Positions 54,720 through 64,000 of a DNA stretch of 64,000 nt are shown here, piece after piece. The translations under genes were made by a program, and so were the position numbers. The notes below the pieces were generated by a model, which made no database searches, was not told the origin of the DNA, and was given only the letters and a program-made list of their open reading frames with translations. The DNA lies in assembly GCF_012489685.1 (NCBI RefSeq), contig NC_080045.1, positions 6,267,001-6,331,000 of the forward strand, in the 5' to 3' direction. Source of the stretch: Lotus japonicus (lineage: Eukaryota > Streptophyta > Magnoliopsida > Fabales > Fabaceae). The stretch's first letter is position 1; each line of letters begins with the position of its first letter.

Positions 54720-56517
54720 AGATAATCTTGTCCTTAGGTACCCACTTTCTGGGTCCTCTTTTGTTAGTTACCCCAGAGGTTCTGATCACCTTGGGTGTCT
54801 CAACATAATATTTTAAAGGAATATTTGCATGATATTTAGTCATAGAGAAAGATCCCTTTTTAAGAGGGTTTTTAGCAATTTTAGCAGGTACAGGATCAGG
54901 CAATATGGTACCAGAGGGAACAAAGCATTCATACAAGGATTTAGCTTTAGACACAGAAGGCTCATTTCTAATTGGTTTAGAATAGCCAATGCCATGCATT
55001 CCATTTCTGCTTACGCCATAGATCATTGAAGCCATTAAGCTTCTATCCACGCTTTTAGCTAGGAATCTTTGAAAAGACTTTTCATACTTAGATTCATTTC
55101 TACAATCAGAGGCATCACAGGCAACAATTTCTTCTAACTTAGCAATCTGGTTCTTAAGCACAGAGTTAGAATTTACCAAAGCATGATTTTCATTTTTCAA
55201 ATCAGAAATAATTTTCTCATGTTCAGAAGGAGTCTTGGAGACAGCAGATAAGTTCTTTTTCAACTTTTTATGCTTAGACAATAAAGAGTTATACTTATCC
55301 ATGATATCAGACAAAGCATGTTTCAGTTCAGAGGTAGAGAAAGAAGCAAATACCTCATTTTCATCGTCTGAGTTAGGATCTCCTTCTGATTCTGAGTCAG
55401 AGTCAACAGCTTCCTTTGACTCTGCTTCCTTGTCTTTGACAATTGCCATGAGTCCTTGGACTTCACCATCAGAGTCAACATCCTCTGACTCTAATTCATC
55501 AAATGTCACCATCAGACTCTTCTTCGTCTTGAAGTGCTTCTTTGGCTTCTTGTCTTTCTTCAACTTTGGACAATCACTTTTGTAGTGCCCAGATTCTTTG
55601 CACTCAAAACATGTGACTTCCTTGATTGAAGACTTCTTCTGGCCTGAGGACTCATACTTTCCTTTTGCCTTTCCAGAGCCTTTGAACTTGCTCTGCCTGT
55701 GCTTCCAGATGCGGTTGAGTCTCTTGGAGATCAGAGTCAGCTCATCTTCATCAGAATCTTCTGATGCTTCTTCAGATTCTTCTTCTTCAGCTTGAAGAGC
55801 CTTTGACTTCTCAACCTTAGCCTTTTCAGATTTGGATTTCAAGGCTATGGATTTTTTCCTCAGATCTTGCATCTCTGAGCGTTTCAGCTCATGGCATTTC
55901 AAAATGCTGATGAGTTCTTCTAAACTCATATTCTCAACGTCTCTCGTGAGCTCTATTGAAGTCACCAAAGGCATCCAACTTTCAGGAAGACACCTGATGA
56001 CCCTTATGACATGATCTTTTGTTGTGTAGCTCTTGTTGAGAGGTCGTATGCCAGCTACAAGCAATTGAAATCTGGAGAACATTTCTTCAATGGACTCATT
56101 TGGCTCCATGATGAAGGATTCATACTTTTGGATCAAAGACAATGCCTTTGATTCTTTGACTTTCTTGTTTCCTTCATGAGACATCTTCAGAGATTCAAAA
56201 ATGCCTTTAGCAAACTCACGATCTGTAATCTTCTGGTACTCCTCATAGGAAATAGCACTTAGAAGAATTGCTCTTGCTTTGTGATGTTGTGAGTACAGCT
56301 TCTTTTGATCTGCAGTCATCTCTGACCTTGGGATCTTCTTGCCATCTGCATCAACTGGACGCTCATAGCCATCCACAATAATATCCCAGAGATCTGCATC
56401 GAAACCCAGAAAGAAACTTTCCAGTCTATCTTTCCAATATTCGAACCTTTGACCATCGAACATAGGAGGCTTTGCGTTGTAACCATCTCTTTGAGTTTCA
56501 CTGGTGGTGGCAGCCAT
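54607..56517 (-). CDS. gag: Gag, full length (SIRE -)
   Basis: 636 residues from the ATG at 56517 ([18 protein letters not shown]), 72 bases after the LTR. N-terminal copia Gag domain ([11 protein letters not shown]), central UBN2-like helices ([20 protein letters not shown]), CCHC zinc knuckle at 303-316, acidic Ser/Asp/Glu tracts and a coiled-coil-prone region near 410-470. The C-terminal end ([20 protein letters not shown]) is encoded by the same DNA as the pol protease start in another frame. It forms the particle that packages the element RNA. Confidence 0.93.
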   Translation of the reverse strand: MAATTSETQRDGYNAKPPMFDGQRFEYWKDRLESFFLGFDADLWDIIVDGYERPVDADGKKIPRSEMTADQKKLYSQHHKARAILLSAISYEEYQKITDREFAKGIFESLKMSHEGNKKVKESKALSLIQKYESFIMEPNESIEEMFSRFQLLVAGIRPLNKSYTTKDHVIRVIRCLPESWMPLVTSIELTRDVENMSLEELISILKCHELKRSEMQDLRKKSIALKSKSEKAKVEKSKALQAEEEESEEASEDSDEDELTLISKRLNRIWKHRQSKFKGSGKAKGKYESSGQKKSSIKEVTCFECKESGHYKSDCPKLKKDKKPKKHFKTKKSLMVTFDELESEDVDSDGEVQGLMAIVKDKEAESKEAVDSDSESEGDPNSDDENEVFASFSTSELKHALSDIMDKYNSLLSKHKKLKKNLSAVSKTPSEHEKIISDLKNENHALVNSNSVLKNQIAKLEEIVACDASDCRNESKYEKSFQRFLAKSVDRSLMASMIYGVSRNGMHGIGYSKPIRNEPSVSKAKSLYECFVPSGTILPDPVPAKIAKNPLKKGSFSMTKYHANIPLKYYVETPKVIRTSGVTNKRGPRKWVPKDKIIYVADILDSSTETPIMVSGQWMLASHDGRKAYVPRAET

Positions 56518-56575
56518 TGTTTTTCACACCGGCCCGGATCACTGAACACTGTTAGGTGTGGTAATCAGAACTTGC

Positions 56576-56587
56576 GCTCTGATACCA
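56576..56587 (-). promoter_or_regulatory. Primer-binding site, initiator tRNA-Met
   Basis: TGGTATCAGAGC on the - strand, two bases inside the 5' LTR end. It is complementary to the 3' end of plant initiator tRNA-Met, the standard copia primer. Confidence 0.92.
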
Positions 56588-56589
56588 AT

Positions 56590-57800
56590 TGAAGGTATGA
56601 AAAACGGTAGAAAGGGGGGGGGGGTTGAATAACGTTTTCAGAACAAAACTTCCACCTTAAAGATTTTGACAAATCTTTCGAGAACTTAAGTGCTAAAGAT
56701 AAGAGATAGAAAAGCACACAAGGATTTTATCCTGGTTCACTTGATAAATCACTCAAGCTACTCCAGTCCACCCGTTAAGGTGATTTCTTCCTTCTTAGAA
56801 TGAAGGCAATCCACTAATCAGGTAAGAGTTACAACTGCACTTGAAACCTACAAGTGACTAACAATTACACTGACTTAGCTCACACTAAGATTCACTCTCT
56901 TAGTCTTCTCTAGGATCCGATCAACCTTGATCTCCTAAAGGAACTAAACAAACTGTTTATCAAAGAATTGTTTACAAGAGATTTGCTTCTAAAAAGCTAA
57001 TTGTAAACTCAATGAATTTCAGATGAAAGAAAGCTTAGAATATTTTGAATATGTCTTGCGCGTATGTGTTACTTCTACACCGCTTCTTTCAATCTTCAGC
57101 CTCTATATATACTCCAAGGATTAGGGTTGAGCGTTGCATGGGAAATGCTACCGTTGGAGGGCAGTTCTGGAAAATCCAGCTTCTGCTGTGGCTGAGAACG
57201 TTAGGTAGGTCGTCAGGAAGGTACACTTGCTTTTGTACTTGGATAGCGACTTGACCTTTTAACCTAGGAGACTTCTGATCAGGGGAATACTTCATATTGG
57301 AACTTGTGAAGCCGGTTGATCAGAGTCAGAGGGAAAGCACAGATCCTCTGACCATTGTATCTTCTGATTCTGAACTCAGAGGGAAGAACATGGCCTTCAG
57401 AGTTTCTTGCTTCTGGACTTCAGAGTTTCCACTATTCAGCTTCTGGATCTTCAGAGTTTTCTACACCATCAGAACATCTGAACCTTCAGTGTTTCTTGGT
57501 TATCAGAACTTCTGGATCTTCAGAGCTTCTAGCGACTGAGTCCACATCAGAGTTTGTATAGCTTCAGAACTTCTGAAGCTTTTCCACTGTTCATACTGAA
57601 CATGGTGAATGCGAAAGCGTTGCTTGGGTTACCCTTTATACACAGTGCTTCTGATTTGTGTGAGATTGAGTTGAGGTCAGAGCCTGTAAATAGCACACTC
57701 AGAAAAACACGTTAGAGTACCACAATTGTTCATATCAAAAGGTTAACTTGTAATCATCAAAACATAGAGTTGTACTACTATATCAAAACTTGATCTTACA
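56590..57800 (-). repeat. 5' LTR of - SIRE (1211 bp)
   Basis: Reads TGTAAGATCAAG...CCTTCA on the - strand. It differs from the 3' LTR mainly in the C/G run and in a patch just downstream of the TATA box (57061-57085). Confidence 0.95.
57103..57111 (-). promoter_or_regulatory. LTR TATA box (- SIRE)
   Basis: GTATATATAG on the - strand; the + element has TATATATAAA. It is the likely start site determinant of the genomic RNA. Confidence 0.6.
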
Positions 57801-58755
57801 GATAGGGTATAGTACCTAACGTGAGGGGATTGCGATGTGAGGATCTTAGAGAGAAAAAGTGAAACCGCTTAGAGAGAGAATATAACTAAATTTCAAGCTT
57901 GTTATTTCTCAAATGAGTTAAGAGTCCCTTACAATTGGTAACCGCCCCCTATTTATAGGCTTGAGGTTGGGCCTAGCGTCCTTAACCGTCTTTAGATGGG
58001 CCAGTTGGGCTTCTTGGGGGAGGCCCAACTCCCTGGCTCGCGCCCCGCCTCGAGGTAAGAACCCCTGGGCGAGGACCCCTGGGGTCTCGCCCAGTCCACA
58101 AGACACTGAGCTCGAAGCATGATAGCTAAGAGTGTCTTAAACAATTGAGGCGACAAACATGAGAAAAGCTAGCTAATGCCTAAGCCTAGTGCTCAAGAAC
58201 GATTGCCAACATGGCATAGTAAGTAAAGCTAAAACTAATTTCTAATAATTTTTTTACTCACGAGCCCTCCCGAGTCCACGAGTCCACAGGTAGACTTGTG
58301 GCGACGGTGCTTGGTTCCCTCGCCCGGCTCCCGCTGTGATCGTCGTGAGTCATGGTGGCTTGACGCGTATAGGCCACTTGTAACGTACTGAAGAAGTGTA
58401 AAGGTCAATGAATCTGCAGAATCCCAACCGCTGTCCTCGAAACGTCCCCTCAAATCATGACAAAGCCTGCTAATTTGAATTTCACACCAATCGGTTTCAA
58501 CCGTGGTAACTCCCATTTAATGCGCCGCTCCCACTCCCCCAAAATCCACATTACTTTTCAAAAGTAATCATTTCCTTTTGTCAACACGAGACACGATCTC
58601 CCACAACTTCCACAATTCTCCCACACGTGGGCACGATCCCAACCGTTAATTCCCTTAACCTCTTCATTCGCCAATTTTGAAATCCTCATATTCTGCAAAA
58701 GAGCCAACAACTTTGTACCCTCTCCCATCCATGCTCTTACTTTGCCTTTAGCGAA
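57801..58755 (-). mobile_element. LTR-like and adjacent region of element D
   Basis: Begins with the second GATAG and continues the LTR cut at 43269. A TATA box on the - strand (57950-57958) precedes a leader, so the LTR promoter points left. Near 58526-58541 a C/T run reads on the - strand as a purine tract (GGGGGAGTGGGAGCGG), a candidate polypurine tract; the exact LTR start was not fixed. The last ~200 bases are the upstream region of the + strand ORF that follows. Confidence 0.5.
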
Positions 58756-59963
58756 ATGACTTCCCAATGCCGTTCTAAGAAATCTTCCAGTTACCAGCGC
58801 ACCGCCCCTGCATCCCCGTCCCCAGTTGCCCTTCCCCCTCCCGGAGGACTTCCCCCTCCCGGAGGACTTCCCCTAGGTGACGAGGACATCGAATCTTTTT
58901 GGCTCCGGGTGTTTGCCACTATTCCAGAACCCATGAACCAGGCCCCCACCCAGGAGGTCGTTTGTCAGCTTTCCAATCAGACCTCCAACGACTCCGTCAT
59001 TGAAACAGCTCGCCAAGCTGGCGGGCTCTGCTACGAGAAACTCCTTGAGGACGTTCTTGTCACTGGGAAATGCCCAGGCGACTGCCGGCCTTGGCAGCAC
59101 CGCATAGTTGATCATGGGGTGAAGAGACCCCATTTCTTCTATGTTTACGAATATTTGTTCCTCGACCTGGGAATCAAGCTACCCTTTTCTCCTTTTCTTC
59201 GACAAATTATGGTGGAGATCAACGTGGCTCCGTGCCAACTTCACCAAAAAGCCTGGGCCTTCGCCCGGTGTTTCGAGATCCTGTGTTGCGCTGTTGGTAT
59301 CGAGCCAAAGGTTGCACACTTCTTCTACCTCGACGCCGTGAAGCCGAAGTCCTTGAAAACCCCAGGGTGGGTTTCGCAGAAATCCCGCACGGGCCGACAA
59401 CGCCTTCATCCTTACAAGAGAAACGTCAAGATGGGGCTTGGGCGCCGGTACTTCCGCATTTCAAAGCACCCCACGTATCCTGAAGCCTTTACCCTTCGGG
59501 ACGGGACCGCCCAATTCCCTTTCTACTGGACCAAAACCCCCCGTGTTGTCCCACCGCCGCCGGACGCGTCGCTGAGTGATGAAGACAAAGTCATTCTCAG
59601 TTTTCTCACTGGGCTTCCGGTCGTCGAGTGTTCACAATTGCTCGAAGCCGCCCGCAAGAACACCCTTGGTTCATTCCTAGGTTAGAATTTCCTCTTTTGC
59701 TGCAACATTATACACTCCCCGTGGAGTTTATCACTTGCTCATATGTTTTTCTTGTTTCTCTCAGGGGCAATAAAGTGTACCAAGGCTGAATTGGAGCGCG
59801 CCCTTACTGCCAAGGTGATCAAATTTCCCCCCCACTTTCAATACTAGTGAGGGTAAGAGAAGACGTGCTATCGGGGATGCCGGTGCTGAGGCATCCGCTC
59901 CCCTTCCCCGGAAGCGGGTCAAAACGTCCCTTGGGCCAGCGTCTGGAGCCAGAAGCGGCATTC

Positions 59964-60130
59964 CCCTCCCTGAGGCTGGCGAGGCAACACCAAGCACTGC
60001 CGCTCCTGAATCCGGCGAGCCAGCTCCAGGTGTCGCCGTCCTCCCTGAGCCTGGCGAGGCAGCGCCAAGCATTGCCGCTCTTGAATCCGGCGAACCAACA
60101 CAGGGTGTCATCGCCCTCCCTGAGTCTGAT
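59964..60130 (+). repeat. Minisatellite of ~75 bp in exon 2 of D ORF
   Basis: Two full and one partial copies of a unit beginning CTCCCTGAG and containing GAATCCGGCGA. In the conserved frame each encodes a Pro/Glu/Ala/Gly-rich block (LPE-GEA-PS-ESGEP pattern). Confidence 0.7.
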
Positions 60131-60220
60131 GGCGCAACGTTGGGGGTTATTGATGATGCTGCTCACCTTTCTTCTTCAAAGAAATACCCTAAATCCAAAA
60201 AGGCTGAGATCAACGAGGAC

Positions 60221-60235
60221 GGGGGGGGGGGGGGG
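60221..60235 (+). repeat. 15-G homopolymer
   Basis: A run of 15 G inside the D ORF marks a frame change between the conserved upstream and downstream coding frames. Length could also be a sequencing error. Confidence 0.8.
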
Positions 60236-60733
60236 AGCCGCGCTCCCTTCGTCAGAGAAGAAGAAGAGAAAGAAGATGAAGAAAAATAAAACCGGCCAGA
60301 CAGCCATTCCTCGCCGGAGGCCGATTGGCGAGGACGTGCCAAACCCTGAAGGCGGGGTAGGGACTCCGATCCCCTCTAAGGAAGCTTTCGACAGCCAGGG
60401 TGCAGCCGAGGATTCCGTTCCTGTCGCCCTCCAACCGGGTCGTCCAATTCAACAAGCTGAAATGGATTCACCCCGGGCTTCGCCCATTCATCAGATGAGT
60501 CACGACGAGGCGGACCATGCTCCTATTTCCCTGCCATTCCCTCACCGCTCTTCTCCCGCTCTTAGTCGCCCGACTACCGAGGAAAAAGAAAATTCCCAGT
60601 TGGACCAGGAACCCACCCCCATCAACTTCATGTTGTCTGATCCTTTCTTTGGTGGCTTGAAAGATGCTGAAAATCCCGATCTCGATGGTATGGCACAAGA
60701 AGCCATCTCAAACCTTCTCCGCGCAGGATGCCT

Positions 60734-62119
60734 TGATGACCCTATTTTAGTAGTGTTTTTAGGGTCATTTCTTTGTTTGTTTTGAGTCTTTTTGTTGAGT
60801 CTCATGTAGTGTTTCATGCATTCTCATGCATTTTTATCTTTTCTTGAGTCTTTGTTTTGTTTTGGTAATTTTGTAGTTTTATAGGGAGTTTTCTTGCATT
60901 TTAAGTTAAGTTTAGGACTTGCATGGTTTTCTTTTGTTTTATGAAGGACCTCTTGTGCTAATGAGCTCTTTGAGCTTCTAGATTCTTCCTTGACTTGTTG
61001 GTTAGGTTTGGAGAGCAGAAACTGAAGGTAATAGAAGGCCAAGAAGCATGGAATTGAAGGAAGACTTAAAAGAGGAATTAAAGAGGAGTTACAGAAGCTG
61101 AAAAGGCTGTTCCAGGCGAGCTTGAGCGCCTAGGCGCTGGGAATTGGCGCCTAGGCGCTAGTGCAAATTGATGGAAGTCAGGGAATTGGCGCCCAGGCGC
61201 TGGGAATTGGCGCCTAGGCGCCAATTAGGTCCAGAAGCATGTTTTTTTAACATGCAATTGGCGCTCTGAATTGGCGCCTGAGCGCCCAGTCTCGTTTATT
61301 TTGCCTATAAATAAGGTTTAGGCCAATTTCTTTTGAGAGTTAGACATTTTTACTCATTTTTGATCAAGTTTGAGAGCTGAGGAGAACTTTGGGGCCAAGG
61401 GAGGCTTCCAACTTGTATTTTTCGCAGGTTTTCATTACATTTTCTACATGAATTCTCTAGCCATGAGTGGCTAGTTTCTTTTTTGCTTTGGGTTAAGAGA
61501 TTCTATGAAATTTTAGTTTGTTAAATCCTATCTCTATGCATGAGTTCTTGATTCAATCTTGTATTTCAATTCCTTATTGCATGTTTAGCTTTGGTGCACC
61601 TTTGCTATAGACTAGATTATAATCAAATGGAAGTTTGTTATGATTTAGGGACATGAATTGAAGTAGATCCTTCTATACTTGCCTCTAGGCATAGAGTGAG
61701 GGTAGGATTTTGTTGGCCTGAATATACATGCTATCATACCTCTTATGAATGTTTAAGTACACAAGGAATTGGGCTTAACTTTCAATTTGAGAGAATTACT
61801 TTTGTGAGGAATCAACTAGTAAGTACATAGGCTATAACAACAAGAGTTAAATCAAGGTTTCACATGCATAGGATAGGTGGACTAAAATGGATTAGATGAT
61901 CAACAACCCAAGGCAATTTCCTATCATTTGTTTTTCACAACTTATTCATCATTGCTCTTTTGCAAAACTTCTGTCACATACAACCAAAACCAATTTCTGA
62001 ATTTTACTGCTTAAAGAACTTGCAAACTTTAGACTTAAATCAACAAATCTCACTCACAATCCCTGTGGTTCGATATTTTAAAACCCGGAGGTATTCGTAC
62101 ACTTGCGAATTGACCAACA
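60734..62119 (+). repeat. 5' LTR of Athila-like element (1386 bp)
   Basis: Starts TGATGACCCTATTTTAG and ends TTGACCAACA. Conserved with the 11509 element at both ends and in the promoter, diverged in the middle. Confidence 0.87.
61115..61313 (+). promoter_or_regulatory. GGCGCC-type palindrome cluster and TATA box
   Basis: At least seven GGCGC(C/T)..(A/G)GCGCC words, several exact such as GGCGCCTAGGCGCC, at 61115-61287, then TATAAATA at 61306-61313. The core sequence differs from the related LTR (CTAGG rather than TCAAG), but the palindromic design and its position relative to TATA are kept. Confidence 0.55.
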
Positions 62120-62125
62120 AGTTTT

Positions 62126-62143
62126 TGGCGCCGTTGCCGGGGA
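62126..62143 (+). promoter_or_regulatory. Primer-binding site, tRNA-Asp type
   Basis: TGGCGCCGTTGCCGGGGA, starting seven bases after the LTR end. Identical to the site at 12747. Confidence 0.87.
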
Positions 62144-62250
62144 TTGTTTGTGGTTTTCAGTTTAAGTTAAAGAGTTTGTTTGTTTGTTTTACTAAGCATT
62201 GCATTGAATAGGTGTTACTAACCTTTTCTCTGTTTTTGTGATTTCAGTTT

Positions 62251-64000
62251 ATGCACAGTAGACTTGGTTCGGATCCACTGCTATTTGATCCGGAGCCAGA
62301 ACGCACCCTCCATCGTTGACGAGCTCAACAAAGAGCTGTTGAGATAGCCGCCATGGCTGTCCATATGACGGAGGAGGAGATGCAAGCCCACATTGAAGAA
62401 AGAGTGAATGAGGCTATTGCTCAAAGACTTCAAGAGCAAGAATTGGAGAACGCTAATCGTTCTCTTAGAGACCTCACTCGGCTGCCATGAGCTATGATTA
62501 TCCGGGCAGCATAGTTTCTCCCGATGGCACGGGAAATTTTGAGCTGAGGCCGGCATTCATTAATTTGGTGAGCCAAAATCAGTATGGTGGAGGTGCTCTT
62601 GAAGATCCTCATGCACACATGGAGCGGTTTTTCCGCAATTGCAACACCTACAGAGTTCAAAATGTTTCAGCGGACACCATCCGCTTGAGTTTATTCCCCT
62701 TTTCATTGAGGGATACTGCTGAGGAGTGGTTGAACTCACAGCCTCAAGGTAGCATTACATCTTGGGAAGACTTGGCTGAGAAGTTCACCACAAGGTTTGT
62801 TCCAAGAGCCCTCTTGAGAAAGCTCAAGAATGACATCATGACTTTTACTCAATCCACCGATGAGAATCTCTATGAAGCTTGGGAGAGGTTCAAGAAGCTC
62901 TTGAGGAGGTGTCCTCAACATAACCTTACTCAAGCTGAACAAGTGGAAAAGTTCTATGATGGTCTCCAATATTCTTCGAGGTTTGGTTTGGATGCGGCTT
63001 CAAGTGGAGAGTTCGATGCCTTACTTCCACAAGTGGGGTACGAGTTGATTGAAAAAATGGCTATAAGAGCCAAGAACTCTAGTAATGATCGCCAAGCCCG
63101 AAGAGGAGTCCTTGAAGTTGAAGCTTATGATCAACTTATGGCCTCCAACTAGCAACTCTCCAAGCAAATGAATGAGATTCAAAATCAAATGAAGACTACC
63201 AAGATTGGTGGTCGAGTTGCCAAGGTGGAGTGTGTGACTTGTGGAGGGCCACATGACAGCGAAGAATGCACAGAGACTAGACCGGAGGAGGAAGTGAAGG
63301 CTATGGGTCAAGCTCGGAATGACCCATTTTCAAATACTTACAATCCAGGATGGAGGAATCACCCTAATTTCTCTTGGAGGCAAGGTAGTAAGGGGCAAGG
63401 AAATGGTTTTCAAAGACAATTTCCTAGCCAAGGATTCCAAGGCCAAAGCTCAAGACAACCTCAAGAGCGAGGAGAAGGTGAAGGGGGTGGTTCAAAGAAA
63501 AGCTTAGAAGAGTTGGTGGAAACTTTCATCAACCGGACGGAGAATAATTACAAGAATCAAGAGGCGGTTATCAAGAATCTTGAGAATCAATTTGGCCAGC
63601 TGGCCAAGCAAATAGCCGAGAGACCTCAAGGTAAATTTCCTTCCGACACTATCCCCAATCCTACGCAAGAAAATGCCTCTGTTGTAGCCACTAGAAGTGG
63701 GAGAGTAATGAATGAATTGAAGGAAAAAACAGAGGGAGAAAAGAGAGAGGAGATAGTGGGAGGAGAAGTAGTTGTGCCTATTAAGGTGAGAGCGGAAGTT
63801 GATCTTACTCCTGAAACTAGCAAGGTTCCGTTCCCTAAAGCATTGGCTAAGAGGAGCTTAGATAAAAAGTTTTCAAAATTTGTTGATGTTTTCAAAAAGC
63901 TCCACATTAGTATTCCTTTTGCCGATGCTTTGGAACAAATGCCTATATATGCTAAGTTTATGAAGGATATTTTGCATAAGAGAAGAAGGTTGAAGGGAGT
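62251..64000 (+). pseudogene. gag: Gag (and start of pol linker) of Athila-like element, multiply broken
   Basis: A first segment from ATG 62251 (FDPEPERTLHR) meets TGA at a codon where Arg CGA is expected. A frame change near 62480 then leads into a segment starting MSYDYPGSIVSPDGTGNFE with the Retrotrans_gag core (AEEWLNSQP, WEDLAEKFTTRF, DENLYEAWERFKKLLRRCP). A TAG at 63150-63152 occupies what is probably a Gln codon, and the frame then continues with a zinc-knuckle-like CVTCGGPHDSEEC, Gln/Gly-rich sequence and the FPKALAKRS / KFVDVFKKLHISIPF linker typical before the Athila/Tat protease. The reading continues to the window end. At least two of the breaks fit C-to-T changes. Confidence 0.85.

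Larger units (their letters stand above)
43270..57800 (-). mobile_element. Nearly intact - strand SIRE-type Sirevirus (14531 bp with nested solo LTR)
   Basis: Complete element with two LTRs (56590-57800 is 5', 43270-44490 is 3'), primer-binding site, full gag, full pol, env-like ORF with a single nonsense codon, antisense ORF and multiplied polypurine tracts. It is flanked by the perfect five-base target duplication GATAG (43265-43269 and 57801-57805). The LTRs differ by only a few substitutions plus an indel patch, so insertion is fairly recent. Without the nested 2.4-kb insertion it would be about 12.1 kb. Confidence 0.96.
58756..60733 (+). pseudogene. 'Putative gypsy type transposon' (Transposase_28-like) ORF of element D, two exons, frameshifted
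   Basis: Exon 1 (58756-59680, start MTSQCRSKKSS) encodes a Pro-rich N-terminus with a duplicated PPGG(L)P segment and a domain like the plant 'putative gypsy type transposon' family (FFYVYEYLFLDLGIKLPFSPF, AWAFARCFEILC, PTYPEAFTL). An 84-bp GT-AG intron (59681-59764) follows. Exon 2 is broken by a length change in a seven-C run (59827-59833), which brings in TAG at 59845. The frame changes again at a 15-G run (60221-60235). It is finally cut by the Athila-like element at 60734. The coding strand is opposite to the adjacent LTR promoter, so it is probably an antisense extra ORF. Confidence 0.7.
60734..64000 (+). mobile_element. Athila-like Ty3/gypsy element inserted into D, 3' part outside window
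   Basis: LTR 60734-62119, primer-binding site, leader and gag with the start of the gag-pol linker. The LTR ends and PBS match the non-autonomous element at 11509-15680. The base before the LTR ends the open D frame abruptly (LRAGCL then LTR). The right boundary and target duplication are beyond the window; the candidate left target is TGCCT. Confidence 0.88.

Noticed and set aside
58756..60733. Host gene with Transposase_28-like domain
   Set aside because: Its position next to an LTR in an element that interrupts the array, the family's known link to gypsy elements, and frameshifts argue for a transposon ORF.

Overview
The window is plant nuclear DNA. It is eukaryotic, AT-rich between genes, full of nested LTR retrotransposons, and carries intron-containing non-specific lipid transfer protein (nsLTP) genes. 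The Sirevirus-type copia family points to a eudicot, probably a legume; that part is inference. No rRNA, tRNA gene, CRISPR array or bacterial operon was seen.

Layout. (1) 1-11092: a Ty1/copia Sirevirus (SIRE) on the + strand whose 5' end runs off the window. It has a deletion fusing the LTR to gag, one nonsense codon in pol and one in the env-like ORF. (2) 11093-17700: a worn LTR-type repeat, probably of a gypsy chromovirus on the - strand, split by a 4.2-kb non-autonomous Athila-like element (11509-15680). (3) 17701-18907: sparse sequence with a LINE reverse transcriptase scrap and a copia-type LTR scrap. (4) 18391-43242: the only host gene content. One diverged nsLTP gene lies on the - strand, followed head-on by a + strand tandem array with a period of about 2.89 kb. 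The array has seven complete nsLTP genes, one 5'-truncated pseudogene and a terminal partial unit. Every array unit contains the same ~400-bp SINE-like insertion. A 100-N assembly gap lies at 34520-34619. (5) 43243-60733: a third LTR element ('D', Tat-like gypsy by inference) that breaks the last array unit. It is itself interrupted by a nearly intact 14.5-kb - strand SIRE (43270-57800, duplicated target GATAG), which in turn holds a 2.4-kb solo LTR (49104-51532, duplicated target CACAC). (6) 60734-64000: a + strand Athila-like gypsy element inserted into D, with LTR, tRNA-Asp type primer-binding site and a broken gag. It runs off the window.

How the parts work together. The nsLTP genes predict secreted, eight-cysteine, type I lipid carriers of about 9-10 kDa after signal-peptide removal. 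All + copies share the same promoter and one 88-bp intron just before the stop, so the array looks like a dosage amplification kept similar by unequal exchange. Sequence variants repeat every third unit. The two SIRE copies share an uncommon layout: gag and pol overlap in a +1 frame, the env-like ORF sits 443 bp beyond pol behind its own promoter-like leader, and a 130-codon antisense gene beside the 3' LTR has its own TATA box and AATAAA signal and converges on the env-like ORF. Element D also appears to carry an antisense ORF next to an LTR, so two unrelated retrotransposon lineages here share that design.
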